This document shows positions 39,967 through 47,363 of a stretch of 47,363 nt of DNA, piece after piece. Within the stretch, counting starts at the first letter, position 1. Each line of letters starts with the position of its first letter. The stretch lies in assembly GCA_946414025.1 (NCBI GenBank), contig CAMKMX010000025.1, forward strand, positions 1-47,363, in the 5' to 3' direction. The DNA comes from an uncultured Fibrobacter sp. (GTDB taxonomy: Bacteria; Fibrobacterota; Fibrobacteria; Fibrobacterales; Fibrobacteraceae). The notes beneath the pieces are model-generated. The model did not search any database. It was not told the DNA's origin and worked only from the letters and a program-made list of their open reading frames with translations. The position numbers and the translations under genes were made by a program.

Positions 39967-41391
39967 TTAGCGGTTTTCGAGAAGTTTCTGCACGGACTGC
40001 GCGAACTTCTCCAGACTCGGGTCTCTCGCCCCCATCAGCAAGATGGTGTCGCCGGGCTGGGCGTATTCCACCATTTTCTTGGCGCATTCGTCGCGATTTT
40101 CGATGTAGACAGCTTCGCAGCCCTTGAGGAGCAGATCATCGGCAAGGTCACCGGCGCTGATGTCCCGGGTGACGGTGCCGCCGGCATAGTAGATTTCGCT
40201 GAAGAACATCACGTCGTTTTCACGGTCGTCATCAAAGTCCTTGGGGCGAAGCGTCTTCGCGATAAATTCCACAAGGTCTTTGCGCAGGAATCGCGTGGGG
40301 CCAAAGCCGTGCGGCTGGAACCAGGCGATAACGCGGCCCTCGGTAAAGTCCTGGGCGCTCCGGATGCTTGCGGCAATCTTTGCCGGATTGTGGGCGAAGT
40401 CATCCACCAGAGTCACGCCGTTGAAGGTTCCGAGAATCTGGTGACGACGGAACACGCCGGGGAATGTGGCAAGGGCATCGGCGCAAGTATGTAGCGTTAC
40501 CCCTGCGCGGAGGGCGGCAGCCGTTGCGGCCAGGGCATTTTCCATATTGTGCTTGCCCGGAAGCGGCACCACGAACTTCACGAGTTCCGCCTGATGACGC
40601 ACGCGGAACTGAATCGAGGTTCCAACAGACTTGAAGTCCGTACCCTGCACACCCACATAATTTTCAAAACCAAAATCAAATTCGCGACCGGCGCTAAACT
40701 TCTTGGCCAGCGGGTGCGCGTCGTTTACAATCAGAATCTTGCCGTTATCGAGAATGTTGTGGCTGAACTTGAGGAAGATTTCCTGAAGCTCGTCCATTTC
40801 CTTGTGGTCCTTGTCCACATTGAGAATCAGGCCGATTTCGGGTTCGTAGCGCACCAGCGTTCCATCGCTTTCGTCCGCTTCCACCACAAGCCATTCACCC
40901 TTACCGGACACGGCGTTACCGATCTTGCCTTCTTTCTGCAAGTTCACGAGGCCCGCCCCCGTCATGACCGACGGCTGGAGGCCCGCATATTGCAGAATGT
41001 GGTAAATCATGGCGGTCACGGTGGACTTTCCGCTGGTGCCCGAAACGGCGATGGTCTTGGCTTCCTTAGAAATCTTCGCCAGCATTTCACTGCGGTGCAT
41101 TACGGGAACGCCCAATTCCTTGGCGCGCTTGAGGTCTGGGTTCGTGTCTTCGATGGCGGTACTTACGACCACTGCACTTAAGCCTGCGACTACGCCCGAA
41201 CCGTCTTGCGGAAAGCACTTGACACCACATTCTTCGAGCTGAGTCATGACCAGCGGCTTTTCCACCTTACCGGCAAGAAATTCACCGAACTGACGGTCGG
41301 ACCCGCTCACGGCAACGCCCTTCCCCACCAAATACTGGGCAATGGCACTCATGCCCACGCCTGCAACACCGATAAAAAAGTAAGATTCCAT
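39967..41391 (-). CDS. Mur ligase of the MurC/Mpl type
   Basis: A 474-residue ATP-dependent ligase. The N-terminal Rossmann part has YFFIGVAGVGMSAIAQYL, which binds UDP-MurNAc. The ATP P-loop reads GTSGKST (about 118-124), where MurC and Mpl normally have GTHGKTT. Later hallmarks are VEADESDGTLVRYEP, ILNVDKDHKEMD, and DDFAHNPAKIAASI, then a C-terminal domain with ILLMGARDPSLEKFA. MurC adds L-alanine to UDP-MurNAc, while Mpl adds a recycled tripeptide; the sequence alone does not decide between them. No other wall-synthesis genes are nearby, so a second MurC in a division cluster elsewhere is likely. It is a single-gene unit between rluA-type and the protease cassette. Confidence 0.82.
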   Translation of the reverse strand: MESYFFIGVAGVGMSAIAQYLVGKGVAVSGSDRQFGEFLAGKVEKPLVMTQLEECGVKCFPQDGSGVVAGLSAVVVSTAIEDTNPDLKRAKELGVPVMHRSEMLAKISKEAKTIAVSGTSGKSTVTAMIYHILQYAGLQPSVMTGAGLVNLQKEGKIGNAVSGKGEWLVVEADESDGTLVRYEPEIGLILNVDKDHKEMDELQEIFLKFSHNILDNGKILIVNDAHPLAKKFSAGREFDFGFENYVGVQGTDFKSVGTSIQFRVRHQAELVKFVVPLPGKHNMENALAATAAALRAGVTLHTCADALATFPGVFRRHQILGTFNGVTLVDDFAHNPAKIAASIRSAQDFTEGRVIAWFQPHGFGPTRFLRKDLVEFIAKTLRPKDFDDDRENDVMFFSEIYYAGGTVTRDISAGDLADDLLLKGCEAVYIENRDECAKKMVEYAQPGDTILLMGARDPSLEKFAQSVQKLLENR

Positions 41392-41411
41392 AATAAAAAT
41401 ATAACAATCAA

Positions 41412-41861
41412 CTACTGAATTTTGCTAATTCCCTGAAGGCGAACGCTATTTACGTCAAACACACTACCTAGGCGATGATAGATAACACGGACCTTAAATT
41501 TTTCGTTTTGTGCGTTAATGATGAAAGCCGTACTCATCGCTACAGCCAATGCCCCAACATTATCAAGAGGATCTTCTATCAGAAGTGGTTGAAGTTCATT
41601 ATTTGGATTGTTTACATCTAAAGAACCATCAACGGCATAGGGATATGTAACAAAACTTGTGGTTTCAAACGACGTACATGCCGACGTCTTGCCAAGCTTG
41701 AAACGAATCGCACCATTATACTCCACAGACACTTTACAAACGTACCCATCGTTGAAACATGACGTAGCGGGAATCTGTAAATTGGCCGTATTCGAATTGC
41801 AAGTTTCTGCGGCATTAGAGTAAACCGCAAACACAAAGGCCAACAAAACGATTGGTTTCAT
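41412..41861 (-). CDS. Small exported protein, last gene of protease cassette
   Basis: A 149-residue exported protein that I do not recognise. A signal peptide (ending YSNAAE) is followed by a Cys-containing region (TCNSN, TSCFNDGYVCKV, SACTSF) that could form two disulfides. The C-terminal part, GALAVAMSTAFIINAQNEKFKVRVIYHRLG, looks like a beta-sandwich edge. The codon and base usage is AT-rich like the rest of the cassette. Its start lies 1 nt after the previous gene's stop, so it belongs to the protease operon and may be a substrate, partner or inhibitor. Confidence 0.6.
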   Translation of the reverse strand: MKPIVLLAFVFAVYSNAAETCNSNTANLQIPATSCFNDGYVCKVSVEYNGAIRFKLGKTSACTSFETTSFVTYPYAVDGSLDVNNPNNELQPLLIEDPLDNVGALAVAMSTAFIINAQNEKFKVRVIYHRLGSVFDVNSVRLQGISKIQ

Positions 41862-41862
41862 A

Positions 41863-42678
41863 CTAGTGTTTTCCTTTTAGTTGAAGTGTTGGTTTATGAT
41901 TTTTTATGACAATAGTAGAAAAGTTCGGCGCAGTCATAGAACCATTGATACTATAATTTGATTCAATTTTTCTATCCCTTTGAGACGTGCGAGCATCTAG
42001 CAGTACCATATTCGTTGTAGAATCATTATAGGATTCTGTAGCACAATAATGATATTTACTAGGGATAAGCCTATCCGCAAACGGGATACTACCAAATGAT
42101 AACGAATCTCCCTTTTGATATACACATGCAATTTCAAGATAGCAATAAGCAGCAACATTACAAATAGCAGATATGTCATCACTCTTATATAGAAAAAAAT
42201 CATTATGCAAAATGATTTCCATATTCTGATCATCTAGTGAGAGTTTTGTGAAATTATCTAAAGGAATAGGCTGGCCTTTTCTTGAAGCGAAATACAATGA
42301 GTCCATATCTAGCGAGTCACTCAAAACCCATATTTCATTATTTACATTGTTTTCCTTTTTTCCAACAGAGTAAAAAAAATTGTTTTGGAGTTTAAAAGGA
42401 TGTATATATACACCTTCATTATAATACGATAAACTCCCAACGCCTTTCCCCAAAAAATACTCTCTTGAATATATTGAGTAATCTTTTTCAAACGAATATA
42501 CCTTATCCGTCACATTTATTATGTTATAATATAAATCATCCGACAACAAAGCCACTTTTGTCCAAGATTCACTTGAATCGGCAACTATCTTGTCTTTTTC
42601 ATAATCACAATATCCAAAGACAAAAAACAATATTACCAAGTGCAACAAAATTTTGCCATCAACGAGATTTTTCATCAT
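41863..42678 (-). CDS. Small exported protein, paralogue of the next gene upstream
   Basis: A 271-residue exported protein with a signal peptide (residues about 10-24, LHLVILFFVFGYC). It shares a pattern with the 295-residue protein next to it: NNEIWVLSDSLDMDSL, then PLDNFTKLSLDDQNMEIIL, then FFLYKSDDISAICNV, then SLSFGSIPFADRLIP, ending PTLQLKGKH. The two are tandem paralogues. I do not recognise a family. The start overlaps the upstream gene by 20 nt. Cysteines in the middle (CNVAAYCYLEIAC) may form disulfides. Base composition is strikingly AT-rich. Confidence 0.62.
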   Translation of the reverse strand: MMKNLVDGKILLHLVILFFVFGYCDYEKDKIVADSSESWTKVALLSDDLYYNIINVTDKVYSFEKDYSIYSREYFLGKGVGSLSYYNEGVYIHPFKLQNNFFYSVGKKENNVNNEIWVLSDSLDMDSLYFASRKGQPIPLDNFTKLSLDDQNMEIILHNDFFLYKSDDISAICNVAAYCYLEIACVYQKGDSLSFGSIPFADRLIPSKYHYCATESYNDSTTNMVLLDARTSQRDRKIESNYSINGSMTAPNFSTIVIKNHKPTLQLKGKH

Positions 42679-43546
42679 ACCGCCCTCTAATTTTTAAAGC
42701 TTTTTTTTTGTTCTGAACATAAACATTAGAAGCATCTTTTTTTGAAGCACACCCATTAATTTTGAAAAAAACATTGTCTTTTTCTATCCTGACTTGATGA
42801 CCAACTCCAATCAACCCTTCTGTTTTCTTCTTCGAATAACATTCCTCAATGCGAGGATTTTCTGGTATCGCACCTGAAGAACCTACAGAAGGCTTGGGAA
42901 TATAGCCAAAAGACAAAGAACCCGAATTATTGAACAAGCAACCTATTCTAACACCGCCTACTGAACAAAATGCTGTCAGATTTGAGTCATTTCTGTAAAG
43001 AAAGAAAAAAAGGTTATTGAAACTCCACGACAAAGAATCAACATAGGCCATCCTCATATACTTGGTATTTTGTTCCAATGGAGATTCTCCATATAAAATA
43101 TATTCACTTTCCTTATCAAAGTCAATTTTTGTAAAAAAATCCATTGAAAGAGTGGTTCCTATTTTCAACTCATAATTAATGGAATCCATATTTAACCTAT
43201 CTGTAAGCAACCATATTTCTTCATTTAGACCATTATCTTTCTTCCCGACAAACAAGCCCGACTTGTAATTACAAATTGTCGTATCAAAATAATCCACAGA
43301 ATGAAAATATATTCCCGTAACGACATCAACATTTTGTCTTCCCCAACAATCCGTATCTGAAGGCTCTAAATTCTTTTCAGCACACACTCCCATTCTGGCC
43401 ATGTCATAAAACTTGGCATCCACCATAAAAGCATAATATCGAAAATCCGCCAAATCAACTAAAGAATCTCTTTCATCAGCAAATCCAGCGACAAAAAAGA
43501 ATAATAAAATACTGATCAACAGTCTGATTTTAACCAACATACTCAT
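42659..43546 (-). CDS. Exported protein, paralogue of the gene downstream
   Basis: A 295-residue exported protein with a signal peptide (ending VAGFADE). It aligns with the 271-residue protein next to it: NEEIWLLTDRLNMDSI, then SMDFFTKIDFDKESEYIL, then FFFLYRNDSNLTAFCSV, then SLSFGYIPKPSV, ending KALKIRGRYDEKSR. Both likely arose by duplication and then diverged. I do not recognise the domain. Its ATG overlaps the protease stop (ATGA), so the two are coupled and probably work together, for example as a protease substrate or a secretion partner. The codon usage is AT-rich. Confidence 0.65.
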   Translation of the reverse strand: MSMLVKIRLLISILLFFFVAGFADERDSLVDLADFRYYAFMVDAKFYDMARMGVCAEKNLEPSDTDCWGRQNVDVVTGIYFHSVDYFDTTICNYKSGLFVGKKDNGLNEEIWLLTDRLNMDSINYELKIGTTLSMDFFTKIDFDKESEYILYGESPLEQNTKYMRMAYVDSLSWSFNNLFFFLYRNDSNLTAFCSVGGVRIGCLFNNSGSLSFGYIPKPSVGSSGAIPENPRIEECYSKKKTEGLIGVGHQVRIEKDNVFFKINGCASKKDASNVYVQNKKKALKIRGRYDEKSR

Positions 43547-46500
43547 TCTCTTTTTTTATAAGGCGGAAACAGCGTTTGCAATACACCATAAGACAAATGC
43601 TCTATTTTGGCTATAGAATATCCCCACCCCTGACTGTTGTCATTATTGCTATCAAGCACAATTTTCAGGTATCTTGATTTGACAGTAATCCTTTTCCCCG
43701 CTAGAGAGTTCCCCGTATAACTTCCTATTAGGCGATTCCAACTATCGTACAAGTAAATGGTATCACCAGCTCCAAGAGATGTGGCCGTCCCAAAAGTCAC
43801 ATAGTTTTCCAGATTGTCTCCCAAATCATAAGTTTCTGACATTCGCACATTCGCATCATACGGATGTTTCCCATTGTCAAGGGCCGCCATAAGCGGATAA
43901 TCACTTACGATGGATGCAACTTGAGCTGTGGAGTCTATGTTGTTTCCGGTCTCAATTCTATATCCCTTACAAACCACCTGCCACACGCCTGGTTCAGGAT
44001 TATCCACATCCACCACTTCAACATTATTAATCCTATCAAAGCAATCATCAGAAACCGAGTATATAGAAAGACAATGCCTATATGCCGGCCTACTGGCGTC
44101 CGCAAAAGTAATTCTTTCAAGCCCCCAATCTCTAGAAATCAACCTTTCATCACCAACGCTTGTCCCATCATCTCTTATATTCTCCGTTGGTAAAGGATCA
44201 AGCCTCCAGGGGTAATAAATCCTACCTGACGGTGAAATAAGATATAAATCCAAATCATTTACGAGTTTAGACTCCATATAATTTTCAAGAGTATTATCTC
44301 CAGCGGCATCGTCCCAAACAAGCGTTGTTCTCAAAGAATGTTGACCCGCTGGTACGGATATAGTCCAACGTCTTTGAGCACCATTTGAAATTTCAAACTC
44401 CCTAAATCTAGCAAAAGACTTTGTATTTATATTATAATTATCAATTATATCTAATGAAGTCCTAGCATCCACATAACCCCACCCCGTTGCAAAATCCGGT
44501 CCTTGTGTATATGGTGTACATGTGTCACTATCCGCCACAGAAATATCCATATTTTTACCAGAGCACCCAATCATATCTTTAGCCCCATGAATCAACATTG
44601 CTTTCACCGTTGAATTTCGCATAGACAGTGTTTCAAGAGTCTTTCCCGTGAGTTTATGGAATTTTTGATACATTAATGCTGCTATGCCAGAAACAAATGG
44701 AGTAGCCATTGATGTACCACTCTTTGCTTGATAAAGTAAATTTACATTGTTCCAAAGATAAGGGATACTTGAAACAATACTATCTCCTGGAGCCATAATA
44801 TCAGGTTTAATGGAACCATCCCATAGTGGGCCTATGCTAGACATTTCTAGTTTATTTCCATTCTTATCTATTGCACCAACATTAATCGAATTTTTTGAAA
44901 TATGCGTTATAGAATGATATCCCCTCGGTTTACCATATTGTGGATCTTTGCCATTATTCCCCGCAGATGTAACAACCGTTTTACTTAAGTTATCACCATT
45001 TAAACTCATTATTTTCCAATCAAGGAAAATATTTTTATCCAATTCCGACATATCTTCAAAATAAAAGAAAAGAGAACCCCGATTCAACCATGTTGCATGA
45101 GAGTGATTTACAACATGCCCTTTTTGTCTATTAAAAACCATAGAATCCGACAGAAAATTCACCTTAGGCGCAACACCACGATAGGCATAACTTGAAGAAT
45201 CAGAGCCATTGCCTCCAATAATCCCAGCTACATGCGTTCCGTGATATCCAGACAATTTTACATCAGTGATATTTATTCCACCATTTGCAACGGTCCTGTC
45301 ATCATCGTAACCAGAAGCTTTTCTGGGAACCAAAACACCACCTGAGTTTCTCTCATTAAATCCAGGATGTGTAAAATCAATTCCAGAGTCATAAACACCC
45401 ACAATTATCCCCTCCCCCGTATAATCGGTATCGCTTAACCAACCCTTTGTTACATATTGAGCTTGCAAAGCATATTGCCATTTAGTCCCAGTTTGAAGCT
45501 CAGCCAAGTGTATCATTTGACGACCATCATTCAATGTTGGCATTCCTTGTCTTTGAACCTGTAAATGTCTCACATCATTATGCTTCTCCAAACACTGTAT
45601 AGAATCCGTGCGAACATTTGCAAGAACAACACTACGGTCAATATAAGCATCTTCACCCCCACAATTAACGACAATAGTTTTACAGGATTCAATCTCTAAA
45701 TCAGGCCAACACATTATTTCTAAATCAAATATCGAATGTCCTGTTGTATCCGAGTCTCTGCGGGGCATTTCCAATACAAGATCCGTAGTATCATCAACAT
45801 CAATTGCATTGAAAAAACTGTTTATATTTGCATTCAAGGTTTTCTTGTCAATCGGCACAAGTGCCCTAAGCAAATGCAGTCCTCTACGCTGATAGCGAGA
45901 TGATTCAAGGAGTCTAGCCCCAATACGTTTTAGCGCAAGCCGCTCTTCAATAGACAAGGGCGTGTCTAAAAACATCCAAAAACGGCCATTAAAGGTTTTT
46001 GAAGAATCCAATTCATCGTATCGTGAAACCATTTTCATTGAAGAACGGTCATACCAGTAAACATTTCTTGAATCATGCTTGAGCGCAACGGGATCATATC
46101 CCCATAACAAGTCACCATTACCATCATAAACTGCCATTTTGTAATTGGGTTCTTGAGCAGAAGCGTTTAACTGGTATGAATAATCATGCGAACAATCCCA
46201 CGCAGACCAATCCTTTTTCATAACACGAAAATGAATGTTCAATGAATCAAGAGATTGTATCGAACCCAGAACAGCAAGTGTGATAACGGTATGCCCTGAA
46301 TTATAATTGTATTGCAATGATACAATATTACCATTTGAAACATAGTCAACAGCGGCGGTCAATGAAGAATCAGCCCTATAATGATAAGACACGTCATTCA
46401 CACAAGTCGAATCCGAAACATTTGCATTACAATATTGAATCCGTGGATTTTCAGCAAAGTAACGAATAGAAGGATTTTCAAGCGTTGAGTTGGAATGATT

Positions 46501-46647
46501 AATCAACGTAAGGCGGTAGTTTACCCAGTTCCACTCCGTCCGATGGCGCTCCGTCAGAAGTTCAACACCAGCATTGCTAGCCCAAAGAAAATTTGCCAAC
46601 AGAAGGACAGCACAATAAACTAAATACATCGACCTTAAAAAAAACAT
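43543..46647 (-). CDS. Subtilisin-like (S8) secreted serine protease with long N-terminal region
   Basis: A protein of about 1034 residues with a signal peptide (MFFLRSMYLVYCAVLLLANFL). The N-terminal 400 residues include a beta-sandwich (about 25-165, WNWVNYRLTLINHSNSTLENP) that resembles carbohydrate-binding modules, perhaps CBM3-like. The S8 catalytic triad is intact: Asp ~420 in VGVYDSGIDFTH, His ~471 in GYHGTHVAGI, Ser ~644 in GTSMATPFVSG. The oxyanion Asn is in TSAGNNGKD. After the protease come beta-rich C-terminal domains, the last CUB-like (ITVKSRYLKIVLDSNND, then GWGYSIAKIE). The frame stays open upstream to 46746, but the start at 46647 gives a clean signal peptide. It heads the four-gene AT-rich operon. 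Confidence 0.85.
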   Translation of the reverse strand: MFFLRSMYLVYCAVLLLANFLWASNAGVELLTERHRTEWNWVNYRLTLINHSNSTLENPSIRYFAENPRIQYCNANVSDSTCVNDVSYHYRADSSLTAAVDYVSNGNIVSLQYNYNSGHTVITLAVLGSIQSLDSLNIHFRVMKKDWSAWDCSHDYSYQLNASAQEPNYKMAVYDGNGDLLWGYDPVALKHDSRNVYWYDRSSMKMVSRYDELDSSKTFNGRFWMFLDTPLSIEERLALKRIGARLLESSRYQRRGLHLLRALVPIDKKTLNANINSFFNAIDVDDTTDLVLEMPRRDSDTTGHSIFDLEIMCWPDLEIESCKTIVVNCGGEDAYIDRSVVLANVRTDSIQCLEKHNDVRHLQVQRQGMPTLNDGRQMIHLAELQTGTKWQYALQAQYVTKGWLSDTDYTGEGIIVGVYDSGIDFTHPGFNERNSGGVLVPRKASGYDDDRTVANGGINITDVKLSGYHGTHVAGIIGGNGSDSSSYAYRGVAPKVNFLSDSMVFNRQKGHVVNHSHATWLNRGSLFFYFEDMSELDKNIFLDWKIMSLNGDNLSKTVVTSAGNNGKDPQYGKPRGYHSITHISKNSINVGAIDKNGNKLEMSSIGPLWDGSIKPDIMAPGDSIVSSIPYLWNNVNLLYQAKSGTSMATPFVSGIAALMYQKFHKLTGKTLETLSMRNSTVKAMLIHGAKDMIGCSGKNMDISVADSDTCTPYTQGPDFATGWGYVDARTSLDIIDNYNINTKSFARFREFEISNGAQRRWTISVPAGQHSLRTTLVWDDAAGDNTLENYMESKLVNDLDLYLISPSGRIYYPWRLDPLPTENIRDDGTSVGDERLISRDWGLERITFADASRPAYRHCLSIYSVSDDCFDRINNVEVVDVDNPEPGVWQVVCKGYRIETGNNIDSTAQVASIVSDYPLMAALDNGKHPYDANVRMSETYDLGDNLENYVTFGTATSLGAGDTIYLYDSWNRLIGSYTGNSLAGKRITVKSRYLKIVLDSNNDNSQGWGYSIAKIEHLSYGVLQTLFPPYKKRE

Positions 46648-46765
46648 ACGGATATTTCCGTCAAAATGACAAAGACTCCACGACAAAAATATACCTTTTT
46701 CAAAAGAAAATAAATGATCTTGCCTATACATAACCAAATTATCCACCTCCCCCCCCTCATTTTTT

Positions 46766-46799
46766 TATATTAATACCACTACAAACACCTTTACAAGGA
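46766..46799 (+). promoter_or_regulatory. -10-like element and Shine-Dalgarno for the saccharopine dehydrogenase-type gene
   Basis: TATATT (46766-46771) and AAGGA (46795-46799) precede the ATG at 46811; the ribosome site is 11 nt upstream. No good -35 was found. Confidence 0.45.
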
Positions 46800-46810
46800 A
46801 CAAACAAAAA

Positions 46811-47363
46811 ATGGCAAGAGCATTGATTATCGGTTGTGGCGCTGTCGCCACGGTTGCTATCAAGAAGTGCTGCACGGCAAGCGAAGTGTTCAGCGAAATC
46901 TGCATCGCTAGCCGCCACCGCGAAAACTGCGAGAAGCTCGCCCAGGAACTGCGCCCGAATACGAAGACGGTCATCACGACTGCCGCCGTGGATGCGGACA
47001 AGGCCGAAAATGTCTCTAAGCTCATCAAGGAATACAAGCCCGACCTAGTGATGAACATCGCGCTCCCGTACCAGGACTTGGCCATTATGGACGCCTGCCT
47101 GGAATGCGGCGTGAACTACATGGACACGGCGAACTACGAGCCCGAAAACATCGATGATCCCGAGTGGCGCAAGGTCTACGACAAGCGCGTGAAGGAACAG
47201 GGCTTCAGCGCCTACTTCGACTACAGCTGGCAGTGGGCTTATAAAGAAAAGTTTGAAAAAGCCGGCCTCACAGCCCTGCTCGGTTCCGGCTTTGACCCGG
47301 GTGTTTCTCAGGCCTACTGCGCCTACGCCCTCAAGCACCAGTTCGATACCATCGAAGAAATCG
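46811..47363 (+). CDS. Saccharopine dehydrogenase-family enzyme, likely carboxynorspermidine synthase (3' truncated)
   Basis: The first 184 codons of a gene cut by the window edge. The N-terminal Rossmann motif is ALIIGCGAVATVAIKKC. Family-specific stretches are EICIASRHRENCEKL, PDLVMNIALPYQDLAIMDACL, GVNYMDTANYEPEN, and WQWAYKEKFEKAGLTALLGSGFDPGVSQAYCAYAL. These match the branch called carboxynorspermidine synthase or saccharopine dehydrogenase-like, which makes polyamine precursors from aspartate semialdehyde and diamines. The full protein should be about 400 residues, so more than half is missing. Its codon use returns to the GC-richer background. Confidence 0.88.
   Translation, partial: MARALIIGCGAVATVAIKKCCTASEVFSEICIASRHRENCEKLAQELRPNTKTVITTAAVDADKAENVSKLIKEYKPDLVMNIALPYQDLAIMDACLECGVNYMDTANYEPENIDDPEWRKVYDKRVKEQGFSAYFDYSWQWAYKEKFEKAGLTALLGSGFDPGVSQAYCAYALKHQFDTIEEI

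Overview
The window looks like a chromosomal piece of a Fibrobacter species (Fibrobacterota, FCB group). The best single clue is at the lexA promoter. A TGCCCAATTGTGCA palindrome sits between a consensus -35 and -10, and it matches the TGCNCN4GTGCA LexA site reported for Fibrobacter succinogenes. Other support: a GH5 glycanase with a CBM-like module, many lipoproteins and outer-membrane barrels, TAnnTTTG promoter elements like those of Bacteroidota, and densely packed, GC-moderate housekeeping genes.

Layout. 0-3.1 kb: the end of serS, then autoregulated lexA, facing a cyclophilin / zinc-finger gene pair whose second member carries a histone-H1-like Lys/Ala/Pro tail. 3.2-10.3 kb: lepA with a signal peptidase I homologue that lacks both catalytic residues, a divergent GH5 enzyme, then a LytR_C lipoprotein, rsfS and argS. 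10.2-13.1 kb (minus strand): an M29 aminopeptidase, and a coupled pair made of a YkgJ-type Cys-cluster protein and a SprT-like metalloprotease. The SprT-like protein starts with two tandem sliding-clamp-binding motifs. 13.3-16.9 kb: a TPR lipoprotein, an outer-membrane protein and a cNMP-binding diguanylate cyclase in one operon. 17.1-23.5 kb: citramalate synthase with hisD, a methyltransferase with a ketosynthase-like protein, and argH.

23.5-28.9 kb (minus strand): a compact six-gene operon built around a MotA/TolQ-type channel with a long helical tail and a MotB/OmpA-type partner. Its other products are a lipoprotein, a secreted beta-helix protein and two unrecognised proteins. The channel pair resembles ZorAB of Zorya defence, but no ZorC, ZorD or ZorE is present. 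This operon is the best candidate for an undescribed envelope-spanning, ion-driven system. 29.0-31.7 kb: tadA, a CorC/HlyC-type protein, ybeY and a small conserved gene. 31.8-39.9 kb: a FecR-domain protein and a 1177-residue beta-helix/barrel outer-membrane protein, then an FAD oxidoreductase and an RluA-type pseudouridine synthase. 40-41.4 kb: a MurC/Mpl-type ligase. 41.4-46.7 kb: an AT-rich four-gene cassette with a subtilisin-like protease and three small exported proteins, probably acquired. The window ends inside a saccharopine dehydrogenase-family gene.

Two features run across the window. Degenerate 7-nt tandem repeats occur at five places, and in some they extend or invade coding sequence. 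Start-proximal TAnnTTTG elements suggest Bacteroidota-like promoters, and two of them imply leaderless mRNAs. No tRNA, rRNA, CRISPR array or insertion sequence was seen. No gap between genes exceeds 300 bases.
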